Source: Paragemmobacter straminiformis (lineage in GTDB: Bacteria > Pseudomonadota > Alphaproteobacteria > Rhodobacterales > Rhodobacteraceae). Taken from it: a stretch of DNA of 64,000 bases. Below are positions 16,967-25,490 of the stretch, in pieces. A model generated the notes under the pieces. It had not been told where the DNA came from. It saw only the letters and a list, made by a program, of their open reading frames with translations, and made no database searches. Position 1 is the stretch's first letter. The number at the start of each line of letters is the position of its first letter. The stretch spans positions 1 through 64,000 of the forward strand of contig NZ_JACLQD010000002.1 of NCBI RefSeq assembly GCF_014243445.1. The letters are read 5' to 3'. The position numbers and the translations under genes were made by a program.

Positions 16967-17745
16967 ACCGCGTCTGGTCATGGCTCGCGCTGGGCGTGGG
17001 GCTTTTGTATTTCTTCCTGCCGCTGCTCGGGACGCTGGAATTCTCGTTGCGCAAGCGGAAGGGGGAATATTCGCTTGACGCCTATACGGCGGTCTTTGCC
17101 GACCCCGCCTTCCGCGCCACGTTGGGCTATTCGGTGGGAATGGCGCTGTTGACCATCGTGTTCGGCGTTCTTCTTGTCGTGCCAACGGCTTACTGGGTGC
17201 GGTTGAAGTTGCCGCGTCTGCGCCCTTGGGTCGAGTTCATCACGCTTCTGCCGCTGGTCATTCCGGCCATCGTGATCGTTTTCGGCTATATCCGGCTTTA
17301 CAACACATCCAGCTTTCTGCCGCTGACGGGAAGCGCCTCGGGGACCAATCTGCTGTTGATGTTCGGCTATGCCACGCTTGCGCTGCCCTACATGTACCGC
17401 GCGGTGGATACGGGGTTGCGGACCATCGACATCGGCACGCTGACCGAGGCCGCGCAAAGCCTTGGCGCGGGGTGGGTCACCATTCTGGGGCGGATCATCC
17501 TGCCCAACGTGCTGGTCGCGGTGCTGTCGGGGGCGTTTCTGACCTTTGCCATCGTGATCGGGGAATTCACCCTTGCGGCGCTTTTGAACCGGCCTGCCTT
17601 TGGCCCCTACATGCAGCTTCTGGGGGCGAACAAGGCATATGAGCCGGCGGCCTTGGCGGTGATCGCCTTTGCCATCACATGGGCCTGCATGGGGTTGATC
17701 CAGCTGGTCACCCGATTTTCCAATCATACGCGAGTGAACGCATGA
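16963..17745 (+). CDS. ABC importer permease 2 (PotC type)
   Basis: The 260-residue protein has six hydrophobic segments and a clear EAA loop (TEAAQSLGAGWVTILGRIILP), matching the PotC half of spermidine/putrescine-type importers. Start ATG 16963 overlaps the upstream stop as ATGA, and its own stop overlaps the ATPase start the same way (17742-17745), so the three membrane-complex genes are translationally coupled. A hydrophobic segment rich in Ile/Val (LLPLVIPAIVIVFGYIRL) precedes the EAA loop. The transported compound is unknown; see the binding protein. Confidence 0.88.
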   Translation: MNRVWSWLALGVGLLYFFLPLLGTLEFSLRKRKGEYSLDAYTAVFADPAFRATLGYSVGMALLTIVFGVLLVVPTAYWVRLKLPRLRPWVEFITLLPLVIPAIVIVFGYIRLYNTSSFLPLTGSASGTNLLLMFGYATLALPYMYRAVDTGLRTIDIGTLTEAAQSLGAGWVTILGRIILPNVLVAVLSGAFLTFAIVIGEFTLAALLNRPAFGPYMQLLGANKAYEPAALAVIAFAITWACMGLIQLVTRFSNHTRVNA

Positions 17746-18782
17746 CCTTTCTGTCGATTTCGCATCTGGAAAAATCCTTCGGGGCCAACAGGGTGGTCAA
17801 GGATTTCAACCTGCCGATCGAGAAGGGCGAGTTCGTGTCGCTGCTTGGCCCGTCAGGCTGCGGCAAGACGACGGTGTTGCGGATCGTGGCGGGGTTCGAG
17901 AGCCCCAGCTCGGGGTCGGTGACCATCGACGGGCAGGATGTGACGGGGTTGCGCCCCAATGACCGCAACATCGGGATGGTGTTTCAGGCCTATGCGCTGT
18001 TTCCCAACCTGACCGTGGCGCAGAACGTCGCCTTTGGCCTGAAGGTCAAGGGCGTGGCAAAGGCCGAGGCCGAGGCGCGGGTGGCCGAGATGCTGCGGCT
18101 GATCGGCCTGCCCGATCTTGGCGGGCGCTACCCCTATCAGCTTTCGGGGGGGCAACAGCAGAGGGTGGCGCTGGCGCGGGCGCTGGCGGTGCGGCCAAGG
18201 GTGCTGCTTCTGGACGAGCCGCTGTCGGCGCTGGACGCGAAGATACGCGTCTCGTTGCGGTCGGAGATCAGGGAGATCCAGCGCGAATTGGGGATCACCA
18301 CGGTTTTCGTGACCCATGACCAGGAAGAGGCGCTGTCCATGTCGGACCGCGTGGTGGTGATGAATGGCGGGATCGCGGAACAGGTGGGCACGCCCTTCGA
18401 GGTGTATAACCGGCCGACGACGCGTTTCGTCGCCACCTTTGTCGGCACGCTGAACCTGTTCGAGGCGGAAGCGGATGGACAGGGTTTGCGCATCGCGGGC
18501 GTGCCCGTGCGGCTGCCCGAGGCGGTCGAGGCCGCGCGGGGCGGGCGGCTGAGTGTGGCCTTGCGGCCGGAATCGCTGCATCTGGGCGGGGGCGAGGTGA
18601 CCTTGCCCGCCACGGTCGAGGCGGTGGAGTTCCTCGGCTCGATCCTGCGGTTGCGGTTGCGGGTGGCGGGGGTTCTGGTGGCGCTGGACACGTTCAACCG
18701 CGCCGATGCGCCGCCGCCTGCCTTGGGACGTGCTGTCGAGGTCGGGTTTTCGGCCCGCGATCTGGTGGTGCTGAACGGCTGA
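17742..18782 (+). CDS. ABC importer ATP-binding protein (PotA/FbpC type)
   Basis: The 346-residue ATPase has Walker A GPSGCGKTT, Q-loop VFQAYALFPN, signature LSGGQQQRVALARAL, Walker B VLLLDEPLSALD and switch histidine FVTHDQ. The C-terminal hundred residues form the TOBE/MOP regulatory domain (SVALRPESLHLGGG and after) found in PotA, MalK and FbpC. ATG 17742 overlaps the stop of the second permease. It energises the importer encoded just upstream. An in-frame extension to 17679 lies within the permease gene and is not used. Confidence 0.92.
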   Translation: MTFLSISHLEKSFGANRVVKDFNLPIEKGEFVSLLGPSGCGKTTVLRIVAGFESPSSGSVTIDGQDVTGLRPNDRNIGMVFQAYALFPNLTVAQNVAFGLKVKGVAKAEAEARVAEMLRLIGLPDLGGRYPYQLSGGQQQRVALARALAVRPRVLLLDEPLSALDAKIRVSLRSEIREIQRELGITTVFVTHDQEEALSMSDRVVVMNGGIAEQVGTPFEVYNRPTTRFVATFVGTLNLFEAEADGQGLRIAGVPVRLPEAVEAARGGRLSVALRPESLHLGGGEVTLPATVEAVEFLGSILRLRLRVAGVLVALDTFNRADAPPPALGRAVEVGFSARDLVVLNG

Positions 18783-18861
18783 GGCGTCTTTCCGCGCGTA
18801 TTTTGCCGCGATGGGGCCTGTTTTCAAGTATTAACGAGGGGTGATTTTAGCGGAGTTCATT

Positions 18862-19635
18862 ATGACGCGACGTGTTGCGGTGTTGGTGGATGGTGACAAC
18901 GTGCCCCCGTCGAAGGCCGCGCGGATCGTGGCCGAGGCCGAGAGGATCGGCCGTATCGACGTGTCGCGGGTTTACGGCGCGGTGAGCCGCACCCCCGGTT
19001 GGGACGCCGCGGCGGGGTTTCGCATGATGCATGCGGGGGCGGGCAAGAACGGCGCTGACCTTTTGTTGACCATCGACGCGATGGAACTGGCGCTGCTGGG
19101 CGGGTTCGAGGATTTCGTGCTGGCGACCTCGGACAGGGATCTTTCGCATCTGGCTTTGCGGCTGCGCGAGCGGGGGTGCCATGTGCTTGGCATCGGCGAG
19201 GCCAAGGCCACGGCCGATTTCCGGGCCGCTTGCAGCCGGTTCGTGGTGTTTCCCGATGAGGCGCCGGTCAGGGCGGATGCGCCTGTGGCGGTGGTGCCGG
19301 TTGTGCCGAAGCCCGCGCCCAAGCCCGCGCCGCCGAAGGTTGCACCACCAAAGGCTGTCGCTGCACCTGTGGCCGGACCGGCGGCGGGTGATCTGGATTT
19401 GAAGATCCGGGATATGATCGCGAAGTACAGCACGGGCGGCAAAGGCATAAAGTTGACCGAACTTGCCCCGAAGATGCATCAGACGCATCGGGTCATGATC
19501 AGCACCTATCCGGAGCGGACCTGGCGGGCCTATCTGATCAAACGGCCCAATCTTTACGAGGTCGATCCGCGCGGGGCCGAGGCGATGGTGCGCTTTCGTC
19601 CGGCGGGGTTCGGCCCCTGGGAGGCGGCGGGCTGA
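18862..19635 (+). CDS. NYN-domain (LabA/DUF88) protein with C-terminal LOTUS/OST-HTH domain
   Basis: The 257-residue protein starts with a PIN-like NYN domain: VLVDGDNVPPSKA, then KNGADLLLTIDAMEL and VLATSDRDLSHLA, which supply the four acidic residues of a metal-dependent RNase site. A Pro/Ala/Lys-rich linker (about 145-175) leads to a LOTUS/OST-HTH winged helix (residues 180-245, with GKGIKLTELAPKMHQ and YLIKRPNLYEV), a domain that binds RNA. NYN-LOTUS proteins are thought to cleave or regulate RNA. ATG 18862 is preceded by AGCGGAG; GTG 18841 is possible. Its 3' end overlaps the opposite-strand regulator gene by 82 bases. Confidence 0.82.
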   Translation: MTRRVAVLVDGDNVPPSKAARIVAEAERIGRIDVSRVYGAVSRTPGWDAAAGFRMMHAGAGKNGADLLLTIDAMELALLGGFEDFVLATSDRDLSHLALRLRERGCHVLGIGEAKATADFRAACSRFVVFPDEAPVRADAPVAVVPVVPKPAPKPAPPKVAPPKAVAAPVAGPAAGDLDLKIRDMIAKYSTGGKGIKLTELAPKMHQTHRVMISTYPERTWRAYLIKRPNLYEVDPRGAEAMVRFRPAGFGPWEAAG

Positions 19636-20648
19636 TCGGGCGGGGCGGCTCTTGCCGTCGCGGGGCGCAGCAGGCCGTTTCCGGCGTATTTGCCGTTCTT
19701 GCGGCGGAAGGCGAGGGCGCTTTCGCCGAAGCGGCGGGTGAAGGCGCGCGATAGCACGCTGGCCGAGCTGAAGCCGGTGCGGATGGCGATGTCGGTCATG
19801 GGGGCGCTGCCGGTGGCGAGGATGCGGCGGGCGGCTTGCAGGCGCAGTTCGGAGTAGAAGGCGCCGGGACTGTAGCCGAGGCTGGACTGGAACAGGGTTT
19901 CCAGCCGCCGGACCGAAAGCTGCACGCGTTTGGCAAGGGCGGCGGTGGCAAGGGGGGTGGCGATGGTCGCCTCCATCAGGCGGATGGCGGCGGCGACCTT
20001 GTCATGCACGGCGATACCGCCGTATTGCGAGCGGCGTTGCGGGGTGGCGTGGTCGATGGTCGAGGTGATGAAGCTTGACGCCACCTCATGCGCGAGTTGC
20101 GCGCCGAAGCGGTTGCGGATCAGGTCGACCATCATGTCGAAGGCGGGGCCGGCACCGCCCGCGGTGATGACCCGCTCGCCTGTCACGTAGCGGTCGGGCA
20201 GCACGTCGAGGTCGGGGTATTCGAGGGCGAGGGCCTCGATATCCTCCCAATGCACGGTGACGCGCGCGCCTTTGAGCAGCCCTGCCTTGGCAAGGATCCA
20301 TGTGCCGGTGTCGATGGCCCCGATGACGGGAACCGAGGCGGCGGCCTTGCGGATGTCGCGCAGGAGGGGGGCGGTCGTCACCTCGGCCACGCGGAAGCCT
20401 GCGATGACGATCAGCATGTCGAAGCCGCGCACCGCCGTCAGGTCCGGCCCGCCCGGCAGGTCGAGCCCGCAGGTCAGGGCCACAGACTCGGCGCCGGGCG
20501 AGATGACGAGCCATTGGAACGCCTCGTATCCCAGATGGCGGTTTGCCGAACGCAGCGGGTCGAGCGTCGAGGCGACGGTCAAGAGCGAGGCATGGGGCAG
20601 CACAAGGAAGCCCACGCGGAAGGGGTTCGGCGGTTTGGTCGGGGTCAT
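19554..20648 (-). CDS. cdhR: GlxA-type AraC-family regulator, likely carnitine catabolism activator
   Basis: The 364-residue protein has an N-terminal DJ-1/PfpI-like domain (about 10-190; GFLVLPHASLLTVASTLDPLR at the start) and a C-terminal AraC helix-turn-helix pair (about 215-320; RRLETLFQSSLGYSPGAFYSELRLQAARRIL). This is the architecture of Pseudomonas CdhR, GbdR and ArgR, which sense carnitine, betaine or arginine. The symbol rests on its position, divergent from dehydrocarnitine-cleavage and carnitine dehydrogenase genes as in Pseudomonas cdhR-cdhC. ATG 20648 is used; an earlier frame extension would run through the promoter. About 45 poorly conserved residues follow the DNA-binding domain and overlap the NYN gene. 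Confidence 0.8.
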   Translation of the reverse strand: MTPTKPPNPFRVGFLVLPHASLLTVASTLDPLRSANRHLGYEAFQWLVISPGAESVALTCGLDLPGGPDLTAVRGFDMLIVIAGFRVAEVTTAPLLRDIRKAAASVPVIGAIDTGTWILAKAGLLKGARVTVHWEDIEALALEYPDLDVLPDRYVTGERVITAGGAGPAFDMMVDLIRNRFGAQLAHEVASSFITSTIDHATPQRRSQYGGIAVHDKVAAAIRLMEATIATPLATAALAKRVQLSVRRLETLFQSSLGYSPGAFYSELRLQAARRILATGSAPMTDIAIRTGFSSASVLSRAFTRRFGESALAFRRKNGKYAGNGLLRPATARAAPPDQPAASQGPNPAGRKRTIASAPRGSTS

Positions 20649-20665
20649 GACGAATTTGCCCGTTT

Positions 20666-20685
20666 CATTGCGCAAAATGCAAAGC
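20666..20685 (+). promoter_or_regulatory. candidate CdhR operator between divergent genes
   Basis: CATTGCGCAAAATGCAAAGC contains the palindromic core TTGCGCAA (20668-20675) and sits in the 86-bp gap between the regulator and the carnitine operon. It shares ATTGCGCAA and a following GCAA with the dyad at 14789-14808 before the ABC importer. Confidence 0.45.
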
Positions 20686-20734
20686 AGACCCCGTTTTAGC
20701 GGTTTATCAAGGGATGGCAATGAGGGAGGACGCG

Positions 20735-21649
20735 ATGCCGCTAGCCATGAACCGCGAGGTTTTCATCACCTGTGCCGTGACAGGATCGGGTGGCACGCAG
20801 GACCGAAGCCCGCATGTGCCGCGTTCGCCCCAGCAGATCGCCGACAGCGCGATTGCGGCGGCCAAGGCCGGGGCGGCGGTGGTGCATTGCCATGTGCGCG
20901 ACCCTGAAACGGGCAAGCCCTCGCGCGATCCGGCACTTTACCGCGAAGTGACCGAACGCATCCGCGACAGCGCGACCGATGTGGTGCTGAACCTGACGGC
21001 GGGCATGGGGGGCGACATCTATTTCGAAGGCTCCGAGGACATGGGCCGGATGGGGCCGCGCAGCGACATGGCGGGGGCGACCGAGCGTGTGGCGCATGTG
21101 GTCGATTGCCGTCCCGAGATCTGCACGCTCGATTGCGGGACGATGAACTTCAACGAGGCCGATTACGTCATGGTCAATACCCCCGGCCTGCTGCGCGACA
21201 TGGCGCGGCGGATGACGGCGGCGGGCGTGCGGATCGAGATCGAGGCCTTTGATACCGGCCATCTGTGGCTGGCCAAGGAACTGGTGAAGGAAGGCGCGAT
21301 CCCCGAGCCTGTGCTGGTGCAGCTGTGCATGGGCGTGCCGTGGGGCGCGCCCGACGACCTGAACACCTTTATGGCGATGGTCAACAACGTGCCTGCGGGC
21401 TGGCATTATTCGGCCTTTTCCATCGGGCGGAACCAGATGGCCTATGTCGCCGCCGCCGTGCTGGCGGGGGGCAATGTGCGTGTGGGTCTGGAAGACAACC
21501 TCTGGCTTGAGAAGGGCGTGCTTGCCACCAACGCGCAACTGGTCGAGCGGGCGGCAAGCATCATCGAGAACATGGGCGCGCGGGTCATTACCCCCGCCGA
21601 GGTGCGCGCGCGGCTGAAGCTCGAGAAGCGGCCGCCGTTGCCGCGCTGA
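20735..21649 (+). CDS. cdhC: 3-dehydrocarnitine cleavage enzyme (BKACE/DUF849 family)
   Basis: The 304-residue protein belongs to the beta-keto acid cleavage enzymes: a TIM barrel with the zinc-binding HCH motif (His51, His53 in VVHCHVRDPETG), a later EIEAFDTGHLW segment with acidic and His ligands, and the family phrase QLCMGVPWGAP. In carnitine degradation this enzyme joins 3-dehydrocarnitine and acetyl-CoA to give betainyl-CoA and acetoacetate. The assignment to that substrate comes from adjacency to carnitine dehydrogenase. The ATG at 20735 is chosen because GGGAGG lies five bases upstream; ATGs at 20714, 20720 and 20747 are alternatives. Confidence 0.85.
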   Translation: MPLAMNREVFITCAVTGSGGTQDRSPHVPRSPQQIADSAIAAAKAGAAVVHCHVRDPETGKPSRDPALYREVTERIRDSATDVVLNLTAGMGGDIYFEGSEDMGRMGPRSDMAGATERVAHVVDCRPEICTLDCGTMNFNEADYVMVNTPGLLRDMARRMTAAGVRIEIEAFDTGHLWLAKELVKEGAIPEPVLVQLCMGVPWGAPDDLNTFMAMVNNVPAGWHYSAFSIGRNQMAYVAAAVLAGGNVRVGLEDNLWLEKGVLATNAQLVERAASIIENMGARVITPAEVRARLKLEKRPPLPR

Positions 21650-21663
21650 CCGGGGCCGCGCCG

Positions 21664-22089
21664 ATGGACCCGATCCGCCCCACGGCCGCGCCCGTGCCGC
21701 CGCAAGCGGTGGCCAAGGTGATGCCGCTGGGGCGGGGATGGATGCTGCTGGCGCTCGAGACGGGGTTTGCGTTGCGCAACACCGCCGAAGGCGTGGAGCA
21801 GCGCCTGCGACCCGAAGAGGCCGAGGCCCTGCGCAAGGGCGAGATCACGCCCGAGGCGCTGGCCGCCCGCTTCGGCGGGGCGCATCACCAACCGGCAGCG
21901 GGTGCGGTGACAGTGGCCTTTTCGGCCGAGGCGATGCGGCTTTCGGGCCAGACGGGGCCAAGGGCCAAGGCACGGGCCAAGGCAGGGGCCGAAGCGCCGC
22001 CGCCCGCGCAAGGCGGGCGCTGGCGGATGGAATGGATCGGGGTGGCGCTGGCCGCCCTGCTGGTTCTGGTCCTGATCTGGGCCATGTGA
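21664..22089 (+). CDS. small unknown protein with C-terminal membrane anchor in the carnitine operon
   Basis: This 141-residue protein is not recognised. Residues 15-72 look like a small folded domain (LGRGWMLLALETGFALRN and an acidic helix RPEEAEALRKG), residues 90-118 are an Ala/Pro/Lys-rich linker, and the last 20 residues (WIGVALAALLVLVLIWAM) form one hydrophobic helix ending at the C-terminus, a tail-anchor layout. It lies 14 bases after the cleavage enzyme gene and ten before carnitine dehydrogenase, so it is in the operon. It might tether the enzymes to the membrane or assist the transporter; neither can be shown here. Confidence 0.65.
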   Translation: MDPIRPTAAPVPPQAVAKVMPLGRGWMLLALETGFALRNTAEGVEQRLRPEEAEALRKGEITPEALAARFGGAHHQPAAGAVTVAFSAEAMRLSGQTGPRAKARAKAGAEAPPPAQGGRWRMEWIGVALAALLVLVLIWAM

Positions 22090-22099
22090 GGAGAAGAAG

Positions 22100-23554
22100 A
22101 TGGCACGCAAGGCAGGGATTATCGGCGGTGGTGTGATCGGCGGCGGTTGGGCCGCGCGCTTCCTGCTGAACGGGTGGGATGTGGTGGTCTTTGACCCCGA
22201 CCCCGAAGCCCCGCGCAAGGTGGGCGAAGTGATCGCCAATGCCCGCAAGGCGCTGCCCGCGCTGTCGGACGGGCCGATGCCCGCCGAGGGGCGGCTGTCC
22301 TTTGCCGGGACCATCACCGAAGCGGTCGAAGGGGCGGATTACATTCAGGAAAGCGTGTCCGAGCGGCTTGACCTGAAGCACCGCGTTTTCGCGCAGATCC
22401 AGCAGGTGGCCCCCGACACGCCGATCGGGTCATCGACCAGCGGTTTCAAGCCGAGCGAGTTGCAGCAGAACGCCGCCAACCCCGCGACGATCTTTGTCGC
22501 CCATCCGTTCAACCCCGTCTACCTGCTGCCGCTGGCCGAGGTCGTGCCTTCGGCCAAGTCAGACCCTGCGCTGATCGAGGCGGCGAAAGAGACGCTGCGC
22601 GAGATCGGGATGTTCCCGCTGCATGTCAGGAAAGAGATCGACGCGCATATCGCGGACCGCTTCCTCGAGGCTGTCTGGCGCGAGGCGCTGTGGCTGGTCA
22701 AGGACGGTATCGCCACGACCGAGGAAATCGACGAGGCGATCCGCATGGGCTTTGGCCTGCGCTGGGGCCAGATGGGCCTGTTCGAGACCTATCGCGTGGC
22801 GGGCGGCGAGGCGGGGATGAAGCATTTCATGGCGCAGTTCGGGCCCTGCCTGACATGGCCCTGGACCAAGCTGATGGATGTGCCCGAGTTCAACGACGAA
22901 CTGGTCGACCTGATCGCGGGGCAGTCCGATGCGCAATCGGGGATGTATACGATCCGCGAGCTTGAGCGCATCCGCGACCAGAACCTGATCGGCTTTCTGC
23001 GCGTGCTGAAAGAGCGCAACTGGGGTGCGGGCAAGGTGCTGCTTGAGCATGACGCGCGCCGCAAGGCGGCGCTTCCCGCGCCTGCGGCGGGGGACGGGCC
23101 GATGGAGACGGCGCGGATGACCGTGCTGCCCGGCTGGATCGATTACAACGGGCATATGACCGAAAGCCGCTACCTCTTTGCGGCCTCGGAAACCTCGGAC
23201 GCGTTCTTGCGGCATATCGGGGCGGATATCGCCTATGTCGGGACGGGCTACAGCTATTACACCGCCGAGACGCATATCATGCATCTGGGCGAGGCGCGGT
23301 TGGGCGATGCGCTGACAGGCACGGTGCAGGTGCTGGCCGCCGATGAGAAGCGGCTGCACATCTTTATCCGCATCCTCAAGGACGGAGAGGCGGTGGCCAC
23401 GCTGGAGCAGATGCTGCTGCATGTGGATATGAAGGCGGGCAAGACCTGCGCCGCGCCGCAGGCGATCCGCGACCGTCTGATGCCGATTGCCGCAGCCCAT
23501 GCCGGTCTGCCGCGTCCCGAGGCTGCGGGGCGGGCCGTGGGGCAGCGCAAGTGA
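22100..23554 (+). CDS. lcdH: L-carnitine dehydrogenase fused to betainyl-CoA thioesterase
   Basis: The 484-residue protein has two parts. Residues 1-320 are a 3-hydroxyacyl-CoA-dehydrogenase-like fold with the NAD-binding GIIGGGVIGGGWAARF, IGSSTSGFKPSE and VAHPFNPVYLLPL motifs, as in L-carnitine dehydrogenase, which oxidises carnitine to 3-dehydrocarnitine. Residues 335-470 are a hotdog thioesterase (WIDYNGHMTESRYLFAAS with the usual Asp-x-x-x-His), matching the betainyl-CoA thioesterase that is a separate gene (cdhB) in Pseudomonas. Fused versions are known in rhizobia. ATG 22100 follows GAGGAGAAGA. Together with the cleavage enzyme this gives carnitine to glycine betaine. Confidence 0.9.
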   Translation: MARKAGIIGGGVIGGGWAARFLLNGWDVVVFDPDPEAPRKVGEVIANARKALPALSDGPMPAEGRLSFAGTITEAVEGADYIQESVSERLDLKHRVFAQIQQVAPDTPIGSSTSGFKPSELQQNAANPATIFVAHPFNPVYLLPLAEVVPSAKSDPALIEAAKETLREIGMFPLHVRKEIDAHIADRFLEAVWREALWLVKDGIATTEEIDEAIRMGFGLRWGQMGLFETYRVAGGEAGMKHFMAQFGPCLTWPWTKLMDVPEFNDELVDLIAGQSDAQSGMYTIRELERIRDQNLIGFLRVLKERNWGAGKVLLEHDARRKAALPAPAAGDGPMETARMTVLPGWIDYNGHMTESRYLFAASETSDAFLRHIGADIAYVGTGYSYYTAETHIMHLGEARLGDALTGTVQVLAADEKRLHIFIRILKDGEAVATLEQMLLHVDMKAGKTCAAPQAIRDRLMPIAAAHAGLPRPEAAGRAVGQRK

Positions 23555-24303
23555 AACGCGTTCTGGTCACGGCGGGGGCGAATGGCATCGGGCTGGTGAT
23601 GGCGCAGGCCTTTGCCGGCGCGGGCTGTCGCGTCTGGGTGACCGATGTCGATGCGGCGGCGGTGGAGCGGGTGCCCGCAGGCATCCGCGCCACGCTGTGC
23701 GACGCGGGGGACGAGGGCGCGATGGCGCGTCTGTTTTCGGCCATCGCGGCGGATTGGGGCGGGCTGGATGTGCTTTGCGCCAATGCCGGGATCAAGGGGC
23801 CGACGGCGGCGATCGAGGATATGCCGCTGGAGGACTGGCACCAGTGCCTTGGCGTCAACCTCGACGGGGCGATGCTGGCCGCGAAATACGGCGCAAGGCT
23901 GATGAAACCGGCGGGGGCGGGGGTGATGATCTTCACCTCGTCGACCAGCGGTCTTTACGGAACGCCGTTCCGTGCGCCCTATGTGGCGGCGAAATGGGGC
24001 GTGATCGGGTTGATGAAGACGGTGGCGATGGAGCTTGGGCCGCACGGCATCCGCGCCAATGCGATCTGCCCCGGTTCGGTGAATGGCCCGCGCATCGACC
24101 GCGTGATCGAAGCCGAGGCCGCGGCCAAGGGCATGACGCCCGACGCCGTGCGGCAGGGCTATGCCAGCGGCACGGCGATGAAGCGGCTGACCGATGCGGG
24201 GGATGTGGCGGCGATGGCGCTTTTCCTCGCCTCGGACGGGGCGAAGATGGTGTCGGGACAGGCGCTGGCTGTCGACGGCATGACATATAACGTGGACCCA
24301 TAG
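23551..24303 (+). CDS. short-chain dehydrogenase/reductase
   Basis: The 250-residue classical SDR has the cofactor loop TAGANGIG (7-14), CANAG (77-80 region), the catalytic Ser130/131 and Tyr144-x3-Lys148 pair, and ends with ALAVDGMTYNVDP. Asp32 after the second strand favours NAD(H). It begins with GTG at 23551 overlapping the TGA of the dehydrogenase gene, indicating translational coupling. Within a carnitine operon it might reduce or oxidise acetoacetate, another keto/hydroxy intermediate, or the alternative carnitine enantiomer. The substrate is not shown by the sequence. Confidence 0.85.
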   Translation: MKRVLVTAGANGIGLVMAQAFAGAGCRVWVTDVDAAAVERVPAGIRATLCDAGDEGAMARLFSAIAADWGGLDVLCANAGIKGPTAAIEDMPLEDWHQCLGVNLDGAMLAAKYGARLMKPAGAGVMIFTSSTSGLYGTPFRAPYVAAKWGVIGLMKTVAMELGPHGIRANAICPGSVNGPRIDRVIEAEAAAKGMTPDAVRQGYASGTAMKRLTDAGDVAAMALFLASDGAKMVSGQALAVDGMTYNVDP

Positions 24304-24313
24304 GGGATTGGCG

Positions 24314-25477
24314 ATGCATTTCGGTTTGACCGATGAACAGAAGATGATCGTCGAGACGACGCGCGCCTTCGTCGAGAACGAGCTTTACCCGCACGAGATC
24401 GAGGTGGAACGCACGGGCCATCTGCGGATGGAGCTGATCCGCGAGTTGCAGGCCAAGGCCATCGCGGCGGGGCTTTATGCCGCCAACATGCCCGCCGAGG
24501 TGGGGGGCGCGGGGCTCGATACGCTGTCGTGGCTGCTTTACGAGCGCGAGCTGGGGCGGGCGAACTATGCGCTGCACTGGACCTGCGTGGCGCGGCCGTC
24601 GAACATCCTGCTCGCCGGAACCGGGGCGCAGCGGGAGAAGTATCTTTACCCCTGCATCCGGGGCGAGAAATGGGACTGCCTTGCCATGACCGAACCGGGG
24701 GCGGGGTCGGATCTGCGGGGGATGAAGGCCAGCGCGCGGCAAGAGGGCAGCGATTGGGTGCTGAACGGCACCAAGCATTTCATCAGCCACGCCGACCTTG
24801 CCGATTTCGCCATCGTCTTCATGGCGAGCGGGGAAGAGGACACGCCGCGCGGCAAGAAGAAGCTGATCACGGCCTTTTTCGTCGACAAGGGCACCCCCGG
24901 CTTCACCGTGCGGGACGGATACCGCAACGTGAGCCATCGCGGCTATACCAACGCGGTGCTGGAGTTCGACAATTGCCGCATCCCCGCCGATCAGGTGCTG
25001 GGCGAGGTGCACAAGGGCTTCGAGGTGGCCAACACATGGCTCGGGGCCACGCGGTTGCAGGTCGCGGCCACCTGTCTTGGCCGCGCGGACCGTGCGCTGG
25101 GCCATGCGGTGCAATACGCCGCCGAACGCCAGCAATTCGGGCAGAGCATCGGCAAGTTCCAGGGCGTCAGCTTCAAGCTTGCCGATATGGCGATGGAGCT
25201 GAAGGCGGCGGAGCTGCTGACATGGGAGGCGGCGTGGCGCTTTGACGAGGGGTCGGTCACGGAAGCCGACATGTCGATGGCCAAGCTGAAGGCGACCGAG
25301 GTGCTGGCCTTTGTCGCGGACGAGGCGATCCAGATCCACGGCGGCATGGGGCTGATGGATGACCTGCCCCTGGAACGCATCTGGCGCGATGCGCGTGTCG
25401 AGCGGATCTGGGAAGGCACGAGCGAGATCCAGCGCCATATCATCAGCCGCCAGATGCTGCGGGCCTATGGCGCGTGA
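24314..25477 (+). CDS. acyl-CoA dehydrogenase, possibly gamma-butyrobetainyl-CoA/crotonobetainyl-CoA type
   Basis: The 387-residue flavoenzyme shows the family motifs in order: FGLTDEQKMIVETTRAFV, AMTEPGAGSDL, RQQFGQSIGKFQ, QIHGGMGLMDDLPLERIWRDARV and IWEGTSEIQRHI, the last containing the catalytic-base Glu position of medium-chain enzymes. It would introduce or remove the alpha-beta double bond of an acyl-CoA. Its neighbours (acyl-CoA ligase, CaiD-like hydratase, carnitine genes) suggest trimethylammonium C4-CoA substrates, by inference. ATG 24314 follows TAGGGG; the TTG at 24308 is less likely. A repeat element with two hairpins follows the stop codon. Confidence 0.85.
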   Translation: MHFGLTDEQKMIVETTRAFVENELYPHEIEVERTGHLRMELIRELQAKAIAAGLYAANMPAEVGGAGLDTLSWLLYERELGRANYALHWTCVARPSNILLAGTGAQREKYLYPCIRGEKWDCLAMTEPGAGSDLRGMKASARQEGSDWVLNGTKHFISHADLADFAIVFMASGEEDTPRGKKKLITAFFVDKGTPGFTVRDGYRNVSHRGYTNAVLEFDNCRIPADQVLGEVHKGFEVANTWLGATRLQVAATCLGRADRALGHAVQYAAERQQFGQSIGKFQGVSFKLADMAMELKAAELLTWEAAWRFDEGSVTEADMSMAKLKATEVLAFVADEAIQIHGGMGLMDDLPLERIWRDARVERIWEGTSEIQRHIISRQMLRAYGA

Positions 25478-25490
25478 CGTCCGGCGCAGC

